From Clostridia bacterium (lineage in GTDB: Bacteria; Bacillota; Clostridia; Oscillospirales; Acutalibacteraceae), in assembly GCA_017430145.1 (NCBI GenBank), contig JAFRNP010000114.1, forward strand, positions 1 to 32,059: a stretch of DNA of 32,059 nt, given 5' to 3'. A model generated the notes under the pieces. That model ran no database searches. It had not been told where the DNA came from and was given only the letters and a program-made list of their open reading frames with translations. Position numbers and translations under genes: made by a program. Positions 15,549-21,194 of this stretch are shown one piece after another; the first letter of the stretch is position 1; each line of letters starts with the position of its first letter.

Positions 15549-16706
15549 TTACTGCTGTAAATACATTCCGGGTTCCGGCTCCAGCTGATCGAGCACGGTC
15601 TTAACGTCTTGACCGGTGGAGGAGCAGAGCAGGCCGCCATCTATGAACATGCCGCCTTTTTGCTCGGCGTAGTATTCACCGAAAGCGTCCATATCGATAA
15701 AGTCCCACAGCTCCGAATCGGCGTGGAACTCATCTCCTTCGTCGAGCACGTATTCGGCAACGTCACTTGGGGTATGTGCCGGGATAAGGTAGAGATCGTC
15801 TATATGGTCGGCGAGAATAGAGATGTTTTCCGCAGACGACACACCGGTGTGACGGGCCAGCAGGAGAAGGAAGTCCGTATCCTGATAATCCATGCCGTCC
15901 AGCCGCTTTATGACTTCATTCATGGCAAACAGCCCTTCTGACCGGTAGATCGATTCATACAGCTGTCCGATCAAACCGGCGGAGCCCTGTTCAAGCGTGA
16001 CGTCGCAGTCTGAAAGCTCTCCGGCGCCGAGCCTGCGGACCGCCTTATTGATCGCGGACTCTTCCTCCGGCAGAAAAAGAAGTTCCTCTTTCCCGTTGAA
16101 AGACAGCGTCGCGGCCATTTTACTGTCCGGGCAGTCATAATACGGAGGAAAAGACGTTCCGTCGTATTCGGCGACAAATTCCGTTCCCCGGTCCACAAAC
16201 AGCAGACCGTGTTCGGTAAAGCGTCCCGTGCCGGCTGCAATGAGATCTCTGCCGAGCTGTTCATATTGCGAGACTATCTCCGGCGTTTCATTTTCTTTCG
16301 CCGGGATCGCCCCTTTGGTGCTCAGCGAGTATGCGCGTCCGATCTCTGCAAAACTGCCAACGTTCGTAATCAGGGCATACCGGTTGAGATTATATGTGAG
16401 ATTGATCAGATCCTTCAGATCGGACATACCCTCTGCCTTGATTCCTTCATAAAAGGTGTTGGCTTCTTCAAAGTCAAAACCATCCATCCTCCGCGCAAGG
16501 TAATTCAGCGCGTCAAGGTCAAGCATCTGACCGGTCAACGCATCAAGCTCCTTCGGAAACGTTACCTGCGCCACTTCGATCACCGCGTGGCTTGGAGGCG
16601 TGCCGTAGAGTGCCGTCAGGTTTTCTTTCAGTTCTCTTTCTCTGCAGGGCAAGCTGAATGCGACGATTTTTCCCATCCTCGCCGCTTTGATTTCAATAGA
16701 GGCCAT
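15549..16706 (-). CDS. ArdA-like antirestriction protein
   Basis: A 385-residue acidic protein. The N-terminal ~140 residues resemble ArdA-like proteins: LDALNYLARRMDGFDFEEAN followed by LKDLINLTYNLNRYALITNV. The same two motifs occur in the 435-residue protein at 9313-10620, so the two are distant paralogues. The C-terminal part (~270-380) has further ArdA-neighbourhood segments (YQDTDFLLLLARHTGVSSAE, DVAEYVLDEGDEFHADSEL). The tail is EPEPGMYLQQ. Family knowledge suggests it mimics DNA to inhibit type I restriction in a new host. The SD AAAGGAG is well placed, but a terminator-like hairpin lies immediately upstream. Confidence 0.75.
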   Translation of the reverse strand: MASIEIKAARMGKIVAFSLPCRERELKENLTALYGTPPSHAVIEVAQVTFPKELDALTGQMLDLDALNYLARRMDGFDFEEANTFYEGIKAEGMSDLKDLINLTYNLNRYALITNVGSFAEIGRAYSLSTKGAIPAKENETPEIVSQYEQLGRDLIAAGTGRFTEHGLLFVDRGTEFVAEYDGTSFPPYYDCPDSKMAATLSFNGKEELLFLPEEESAINKAVRRLGAGELSDCDVTLEQGSAGLIGQLYESIYRSEGLFAMNEVIKRLDGMDYQDTDFLLLLARHTGVSSAENISILADHIDDLYLIPAHTPSDVAEYVLDEGDEFHADSELWDFIDMDAFGEYYAEQKGGMFIDGGLLCSSTGQDVKTVLDQLEPEPGMYLQQ

Positions 16707-16730
16707 ATTGTATCACTCCTTTTCGGTCCA

Positions 16731-16773
16731 AAGAAAAAAGCCCGGTACTGCGGATGAGAAAGCAATACCGGGC
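16731..16773 (-). terminator. intrinsic terminator between AIM24 and ArdA-like genes
   Basis: On the minus strand GCCCGGTA ... TACCGGGC with an 18-base loop is followed by TTTTTTC. Only 25 bases separate it from the next ATG, and that space is filled by the SD, so the ArdA-like gene appears to need read-through. The stem nearly repeats that of the terminator at 18265-18308. Confidence 0.8.
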
Positions 16774-16795
16774 AGGAAACAGGTATTCATTTGTA

Positions 16796-17584
16796 TCAGA
16801 GGGGGAAGGAAGCGGACAGCGGCGTTTTATCCACAGGCGCCAGCAGCACTTTTCCGGTCCCGCGGTAGACGTTGACGAGCCCTTCGCCGGAGGCCGCCGA
16901 GCCGATCAGCGTTTTTCCGCTGCGCTCCACGGTGAATTCCAGCGAGCCTGACCACGCGATGGCAAAGTTGCCGTCCACCTTTAGTACGTCATTGTCCAAA
17001 GTGATCTCAATCAGTTCTTCACGGGGACATGCGGATTCGATTGCCAGAATCCCGTCGCCGCTGATACCGAGATTGAACAGGCCTTCGCCGCCCGCGACCG
17101 CCGAGCTGAGATTGGAACGCATGACCGCCTTATGCGTCAGGCGGGATTCGCAGGCGAGGAACAGCCCATCGTCCAGAACGACCGTGCCGTTCCAATCAGA
17201 CGTATCCAGCAGAATGATGTGCTTGTACGTCGGTTCCAGCACCAGCGTGCCGTCCCCGGTATATTCGGGTTTGATGGCGCTCTCGCCGGTGACCTTGCCG
17301 CGAAATGTTTTTCCGATCAGGTCCCCGACGCCCTTGACGCCGGTTGTGGAGAAAACGTTGCCGGCCATCCACTGCATCGCCCCAGCCTGACAGGTAATAC
17401 CGGATTTCCCCACGTCGCAGACAAGCTGTCTCTTTCGGACGTTCATCTCGTTGCAGAAGAAGGCGGTCTGCGCGGTCGCCGGCGTTACGCTGAGATCGCG
17501 CTTGTACTCGACGATCTGAAAGGCGCCTTTCGCATCCACGATACGAACGTCGTCATTGTTGGTGAAATTATCGATCTGAAACAT
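16796..17584 (-). CDS. AIM24-family protein
   Basis: A 262-residue soluble beta-rich protein of the AIM24 (tryptophan RNA-binding attenuator-like fold) family. Landmarks are SGITCQAGAMQWMAGNV (~60-78), GEGLFNLGISGDGILAIES (~165-185) and a final FTVERSGKTLIGSAASGEGL followed by VNVYRGTGKVLLAP. Bacterial members have no settled function; some occur in stress and membrane contexts. It starts 23 bases after the tandem RHH gene with SD AGAGG and ends shortly before a terminator. There is no acidic tail of the kind seen in its neighbours. The family call is firm, the role in the element unknown. Confidence 0.88.
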   Translation of the reverse strand: MFQIDNFTNNDDVRIVDAKGAFQIVEYKRDLSVTPATAQTAFFCNEMNVRKRQLVCDVGKSGITCQAGAMQWMAGNVFSTTGVKGVGDLIGKTFRGKVTGESAIKPEYTGDGTLVLEPTYKHIILLDTSDWNGTVVLDDGLFLACESRLTHKAVMRSNLSSAVAGGEGLFNLGISGDGILAIESACPREELIEITLDNDVLKVDGNFAIAWSGSLEFTVERSGKTLIGSAASGEGLVNVYRGTGKVLLAPVDKTPLSASFPL

Positions 17585-17607
17585 TTTTTATACCTCTTTC
17601 CTTTAAA

Positions 17608-18081
17608 TTACATCGTCATCCCGAAGCCCTGGTCTTCGTCTTCGGTTTCATCCTCATCACAGGCGCCGGACGCGTCCTCAAAACCGCCCGAAATATCGGT
17701 TTCTTCCTCTTCTGCGGTATCTTCGTCCTCATCCTCAGCCTCTCCCGAAACAGCCTCAGACTGGGCTTCCAGCTCGTCCTGTTCCCGCTGAAGCTCGTCT
17801 TCGATCAGCCCGATCACGAACTGCCGCTGCGTCATGTTGTTTCTCTGGAGGTAATCTTTGATCCGCAGATACAGTTCTTCCGGGATCTGAAATGCAAGGG
17901 TTCTCGTCTTTTCCATTGTGGTTCCTTCTTTCATCATGTTTTTTGGGTGGAGCTCATCCTTCAGCGCCATGGTCACAAATTCCGCCATGGTCATTTCATG
18001 CACATCCAGATACTTTCGGACCTCCGCATGCAGATCGGCGTCGATCTTCACGGTCAGTCCTTTCTTTTCGGCTTCAGCCAT
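17608..18081 (-). CDS. tandem ribbon-helix-helix protein with acidic tail
   Basis: A 157-residue protein with two RHH (Arc/MetJ-like) domains: residues ~8-45 (GLTVKIDADLHAEVRKYLDV ... AEFVTMALKDEL) and ~58-95 (TRTLAFQIPEELYLRIKDYL ... RQFVIGLIEDEL). RHH domains normally pair between chains to bind DNA; here one chain could form the pair. A very acidic tail of ~60 residues ends EDEDQGFGMTM, the shared element motif. An internal ATG (MEKTRT) has its own SD (GAAGGA plus 7 bases), so a short second-domain product is possible. The start at 18081 overlaps the preceding small gene by 8 bases. It is a likely regulator or relaxosome-type DNA-binding protein. Confidence 0.78.
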   Translation of the reverse strand: MAEAEKKGLTVKIDADLHAEVRKYLDVHEMTMAEFVTMALKDELHPKNMMKEGTTMEKTRTLAFQIPEELYLRIKDYLQRNNMTQRQFVIGLIEDELQREQDELEAQSEAVSGEAEDEDEDTAEEEETDISGGFEDASGACDEDETEDEDQGFGMTM

Positions 18082-18205
18082 TGTCTTCATTCCTTTCCAA
18101 GTATGATTTGATTGCCCTCTCCACGATTTCTTCAACCGGGAGCCCTGTTTCGGCTGCGCAGCGCAAAAGCGCCTCCGTTAGCCAAACCGGGATCTCAATT
18201 TCCAT
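18074..18205 (-). CDS. 43-residue RHH-like protein
   Basis: A short open frame, MEIEIPVWLTEALLRCAAET followed by GLPVEEIVERAIKSYLERNE, has the strand-helix-helix spacing of a minimal ribbon-helix-helix domain. It is the first gene of the leftward element operon and overlaps the tandem RHH gene by 8 bases. SD-like AGGTGA lies 4 bases before the ATG. The upstream extension to 18316 runs through a terminator hairpin and is not credible. A perfect 13-base palindrome lies just upstream and could be its operator. It is probably a small transcription regulator or antitoxin-like protein. Confidence 0.6.
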   Translation of the reverse strand: MEIEIPVWLTEALLRCAAETGLPVEEIVERAIKSYLERNEDNG

Positions 18206-18220
18206 TGCGTCACCTGTGAA

Positions 18221-18233
18221 CCCAGGACCTGGG
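18221..18233. promoter_or_regulatory. 13-base perfect palindrome, candidate operator
   Basis: CCCAGGACCTGGG is an inverted repeat with one central base, located 16 bases upstream of the first RHH gene and downstream of the terminator-like hairpin. RHH proteins often autoregulate through short palindromes near their own start. Confidence 0.35.
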
Positions 18234-18257
18234 ACTCCTTTCTGTATTATTTGGCAA

Positions 18258-18308
18258 CAAAAAAAGCCCGGTGCCGCGAATCGTTGAGTCGATCCGTAAC
18301 ACCGGGCT
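18258..18308 (-). terminator. intrinsic terminator/attenuator ahead of the element operon
   Basis: On the minus strand AGCCCGGTG ... CACCGGGCT encloses a 26-base loop and is followed by a long T-run. It lies in the leader of the leftward element operon and no gene ends just upstream of it, so it is either an attenuator of this operon or insulation from the tRNA region. Confidence 0.75.
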
Positions 18309-18456
18309 GATTGCAAATATTTAGTTGTTAAATTGCGATTTAATGGGCTTTTCAGTCAGACATAAAGAATTATCAGACAGAACATAAATATTTCACAGAA
18401 AAAGGGGGGAGAACTTCTGCCGAAAAGCGGTTTTTGAACCCTTGAACCGCTGCTGC

Positions 18457-18473
18457 GGTGGTTCGAATCCACC
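18457..18473 (+). repeat. inverted copy of the tRNA-Tyr T-arm
   Basis: GGTGGTTCGAATCCACC is identical to the T-arm of the nearby tRNA-Tyr but lies on the opposite strand. The flanking bases do not form a complete tRNA. It could be a tRNA remnant or part of an attachment region. Confidence 0.5.
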
Positions 18474-18529
18474 TTGTTTGTGATTTACATCGATTGTTTT
18501 GCACTGTTTTTTTGACCCCCTAAAATGCT

Positions 18530-18558
18530 CGAAAACCCTTGCACAGCAAGGGTTTTCG
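18530..18558. repeat. 13-bp perfect hairpin next to tRNA-Tyr
   Basis: CGAAAACCCTTGC and GCAAGGGTTTTCG are separated by only three bases. On the minus strand it lies 30 bases after the tRNA-Tyr 3' end and could terminate tRNA transcription, although no long U-run follows; it could also be a recombinase site. Confidence 0.6.
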
Positions 18559-18587
18559 GGGCGCACATCGAATTAGGACATGCAACT

Positions 18588-18672
18588 TGGTGGGAGAGGG
18601 TGGATTCGAACCACCGAAGTCGTCGACAACAGATTTACAGTCTGCCCCCTTTGGCCGCTCGGGAACTCTCCC
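18588..18672 (-). tRNA. tRNA-Tyr (anticodon GTA), CCA encoded
   Basis: On the minus strand the acceptor stem pairs GGGAGAG with CTCTCCC, and the 3' CCA is encoded at 18590-18588. The anticodon arm reads CAGACTGTAAATCTG with GTA, a long variable arm follows (typical of bacterial tRNA-Tyr), and the T-arm is GGTGGTTCGAATCCACC. The 3' end points toward the mobile region. Confidence 0.95.
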
Positions 18673-18695
18673 ATATTTACTTGTCGTCTTTAAAA

Positions 18696-18771
18696 TGGAG
18701 CTGGTGGACGGACTCGAACCCCCGACCTGCTGATTACAAATCAGCTGCTCTACCAACTGAGCTACACCAGC
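18696..18771 (-). tRNA. tRNA-Thr (anticodon TGT), CCA encoded
   Basis: On the minus strand the acceptor pairs GCTGGTG with CACCAGC followed by T and CCA. The D-arm is AGCTCAGTTGGTAGAGC, the anticodon stem GCTGA/TCAGC holds loop TTTGTAA (anticodon TGT), and the T-arm is GGGGGTTCGAGTCC. It is 23 bases upstream of tRNA-Tyr and probably cotranscribed with it. Confidence 0.95.
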
Positions 18772-18801
18772 AAGCAACACCCCATGTCAAAGGCAAGAAA
18801 A

Positions 18802-18830
18802 AATATATCACAATTTCAAAGAGAAGTCAA
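18802..18830 (-). promoter_or_regulatory. sigma-A type promoter of the tRNA-Thr/Tyr operon
   Basis: On the minus strand TTGACT, a 17-base spacer and TATATT lie about 30 bases upstream of tRNA-Thr. Confidence 0.75.
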
Positions 18831-18910
18831 GCTTTTTTACAAAATTTGAAGATATTTTTTTGCTGTTGTAAATTCCTTACATGCATAGTTCAATATTTTC
18901 AACAAAACTA

Positions 18911-18939
18911 TTGACAAATAATGGTAAACGGTGTATGAT
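18911..18939 (+). promoter_or_regulatory. sigma-A type promoter of the small protein gene at 18975
   Basis: TTGACA (18911-18916), a 17-base spacer and TATGAT (18934-18939) make a near-consensus promoter 35 bases before the start codon. Confidence 0.85.
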
Positions 18940-18974
18940 GGAGTCAAATCAGATAGAAAAGAGGTTGATTTTTT

Positions 18975-19202
18975 ATGAATGAAGCAACTTTCAGTGTTAC
19001 AGAATACCGCAGGAGCGAGGACCGGCCGTATTACGGTCTGAAGATCGAGCGGCCGGACAATGAAACGTGGATATTCTGCGCCGTCTCCGCGTATCGGGAA
19101 GACGTGGAAAGGCTGTGCCGCCGCATGCAGGGCGCGGACATTTCCTCCTGCCACTATGAAGACATCGTTTACGACTATATGGTGGAAATGATGCTGATCT
19201 GA
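18975..19202 (+). CDS. 75-residue conserved-type small protein of unknown function
   Basis: A small soluble protein with a beta-rich first half (FSVTEYRRSEDRPYYGLKIE) and an acidic helical second half (YREDVERLCRRMQGADIS, then EDIVYDYMVEMML). It resembles the short DUF6514-like proteins of Clostridia, but I am unsure of that name. It is a single-gene transcription unit: a near-consensus promoter lies 35 bases upstream, an SD (AGAGG) 10 bases before the ATG, and an intrinsic terminator 36 bases after the stop. Such tidy expression signals support a real gene. The function is not known. Confidence 0.8.
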   Translation: MNEATFSVTEYRRSEDRPYYGLKIERPDNETWIFCAVSAYREDVERLCRRMQGADISSCHYEDIVYDYMVEMMLI

Positions 19203-19237
19203 CCAAACAGCCGCCGACAAAGGTCGGATATATTATA

Positions 19238-19276
19238 GGGAGTCGGAACCGAACCGGTCCGACTCCCCTCTTTTTT
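19238..19276 (+). terminator. intrinsic terminator after the small protein gene
   Basis: GGGAGTCGGA / TCCGACTCCC (10 bp) with a 10-base loop is followed by CTCTTTTTT. It lies between two convergent genes and its T-run overlaps the end of the patatin gene. Confidence 0.85.
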
Positions 19277-20525
19277 ATATCTCCGCCCGCTGCAGGGCGC
19301 GGATCAGCGCTGCGGCGATCAGCAGATAACGGTTGTCATCGAGCTTTTTTGCATCCTCGTTTTTCTTTCCGGAATGGGCGGCAACGAACTTTTTCACGTT
19401 TGCAAACGCCGTATCGTAATCGTATTCCAACAGCGGATACATCCCGTCCACCTGCGCCTTCAGGCTGTACAACAGATCCCCCGGACGCAGGATCACGTCC
19501 GGATCGTATTCCAGCAGCCGCAGGAAAAACTCCGTCGCCTCCAAAAACAGCTGCGTTTCGGTGGGGCGTTCTTTTTTGATCGCGTCGGCAAGCAGCGTCG
19601 TGCAGCCGTCAAATTTGTTGATCCGCTGGATCTTTACGGCGTATGAAAAGTCGAACCGCGCCTCCATTTCGGTGAGAAGGTCCAAAAACAGCCCTGCCAC
19701 GCGCGAAAGCAGCTCTTCGTCCTCCGGTTTCGGGATAAAGGTATATACTCTGCCCAGGTATTTGCCGTAGACCTTCATGGTATCGTTGTACCCCAGAGAA
19801 ATGGAGAACCGGATCGCCTCCTTTTCAAAATTGAGGAACGTCCCGAGATCCCGGGAGGGCTTGATATAGGTCACACGCGGATGGTGCAGATATCCCTCGT
19901 GGTTGTTCTCCTGCTTCAGATCGATCACGACCGCGCTTTTTGCGCCGAGGCGGAAAGCGGGCGCCACCGGGATATTGTCGTAGTAGCCGCCGTCCACGTA
20001 CTCCTCCTCCCCGATGCGCATCACCGGGAACACCGGGAAGCAGGCGCCGGACGCCGCCATCCACTGCCACATGTTTTCGCGGTCCTGAACGTCTTTTTTG
20101 GTGATGACCACCGGATCGAAGGAGGGATACCGGCAGGTGACAAGGGCGTAATCGATATCGGAGGAAAAGAAACGGTCTGCGTCAAAATACTGTTTCAAAG
20201 CGTTATGGAAGGGCCTGACGTCCGCGCCCTTGGCGCTGATATACTTTTTGATGAAGGGGACCAGGTTTTCCCGCTGCGAAAAGATACTTTCAAAGCTTTT
20301 GTCAAAATTGATCCCGTTTTTCATGATGGACTCCACCTTCAGGTGGGTCCACATTTCATACGCCGCGTCAAAATCGTGCTGGACGTACAGCCCGGCGTTG
20401 ATGGAACCGATGGACGTGCCGGTGGCGATCTGAAAGGTCTCGCCAAGCTCGTTGAGCGCCTTCCATGCACCGACCTGATATGCGCCCTTGGAGCCGCCGC
20501 CCGCAAAAACGATCGCTTTTTTCAT
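19275..20525 (-). CDS. patatin-like phospholipase
   Basis: A 416-residue acyl hydrolase of the patatin/RssA family acting on phospholipid or other acyl esters. The oxyanion loop GGGSKGAYQ lies at 9-17, the nucleophile Ser38 in GTSIG (36-40), and the dyad Asp in EEYVDGGYYDNIP near residue 175. The patatin domain covers ~1-290; the helical C-terminal ~120 residues (FLRLLEYDPDVILRPGDLLY) are an extension of unknown role. No signal peptide is present, so it should be cytosolic. It is the last gene of the operon driven from the promoter at 23045-23073, 9 bases after the DUF2344 stop, with SD AGGAGG. Confidence 0.92.
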   Translation of the reverse strand: MKKAIVFAGGGSKGAYQVGAWKALNELGETFQIATGTSIGSINAGLYVQHDFDAAYEMWTHLKVESIMKNGINFDKSFESIFSQRENLVPFIKKYISAKGADVRPFHNALKQYFDADRFFSSDIDYALVTCRYPSFDPVVITKKDVQDRENMWQWMAASGACFPVFPVMRIGEEEYVDGGYYDNIPVAPAFRLGAKSAVVIDLKQENNHEGYLHHPRVTYIKPSRDLGTFLNFEKEAIRFSISLGYNDTMKVYGKYLGRVYTFIPKPEDEELLSRVAGLFLDLLTEMEARFDFSYAVKIQRINKFDGCTTLLADAIKKERPTETQLFLEATEFFLRLLEYDPDVILRPGDLLYSLKAQVDGMYPLLEYDYDTAFANVKKFVAAHSGKKNEDAKKLDDNRYLLIAAALIRALQRAEI

Positions 20526-20534
20526 ATTGCCTCC

Positions 20535-21194
20535 TTATCGGAACTCTTTTCCGTCCGCTTTGAGCAGCGCCGTGCGTACGGCGCTGCAGGCATAGACCGG
20601 CGCGCCGCGCTTTTCGCTTACCGCCTCCAGCAATTGCAGGGGATTCAGGTTCACCGTGCTGCCCGCGGGTAAAACGACGTGCAGAAGTAGGGATCCGTCC
20701 TTTTCTTCGATCTGCCATTCTCTGAGCTGCGCCGATACGTCCACAGTTTTCATGATCTTTTTATGGCCGGATTTTCCGCTCTTCTGACAGGTCAGCCCCC
20801 CGCCAGCAAGCACGTCCTGCAGCTCTGCCCCGCTGATCTGCGCAGGATCAAGATATACGTCGTATCTGCCGAAAGCGATCGCTGCCGGCTTATCCTGCGG
20901 CGGCGCCGCGGCAACGACCGAAAGCCCCCGGGGCAAAACGGCGTTGAGCCGCTCCCGCACCTCTTCGGGCGTCATTTCGCCGACGATGCGCAGATCCACC
21001 GGCTCCCCTTCTCCCTCGATCCCGAGGGAAAGCGCCAGCAGGAACGAGATATACGGGTGGGGGTTAAAGCCCTCCGTATACCACAGCGGGATCCCCGCCC
21101 GGCGCACAGCGCGCTGCATCAGACGGAACATATCCAGATGGGATACGTATTTCAGGCTGCCTTTTTTGGACAGCCACAAACGCAGGTCATACAT
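20535..21194 (-). CDS. TIGR03936/DUF2344 radical-SAM-associated protein
   Basis: A 219-residue protein beginning MYDLRLWLSKKGSLKYVSHL, then DMFRLMQRAVRRAGIPLWYT and EGFNPHPYISF, the signature of the DUF2344 family. It pairs with TIGR03960 radical SAM enzymes and in other species is fused to them. Its biochemical role is not established. The start overlaps the radical SAM stop by 8 bases, indicating a coupled two-component unit. A C-terminal region of ~70 residues is less conserved. No metal-binding motif is seen. Confidence 0.9.
   Translation of the reverse strand: MYDLRLWLSKKGSLKYVSHLDMFRLMQRAVRRAGIPLWYTEGFNPHPYISFLLALSLGIEGEGEPVDLRIVGEMTPEEVRERLNAVLPRGLSVVAAAPPQDKPAAIAFGRYDVYLDPAQISGAELQDVLAGGGLTCQKSGKSGHKKIMKTVDVSAQLREWQIEEKDGSLLLHVVLPAGSTVNLNPLQLLEAVSEKRGAPVYACSAVRTALLKADGKEFR

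Larger units (their letters stand above)
18309..18587. other. non-coding boundary region between element and tRNA genes
   Basis: No convincing gene is present. It holds an AT-rich part (18310-18400), a possible 7-bp hairpin at 18426-18451, a tRNA T-arm copy (18457-18473) and a strong hairpin (18530-18558). No integrase gene is found. It probably includes one end of the mobile element. Confidence 0.5.

Noticed and set aside
18426-18480. A third tRNA gene on the plus strand
   Set aside because: Only a T-arm and one hairpin can be drawn. No matching acceptor stem or D-arm is present.
18500-18800. Protein-coding frames across the tRNA region on both strands
   Set aside because: They read through two clear tRNA genes and encode no domain. 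One resembles the common mis-annotated tRNA-derived peptides.
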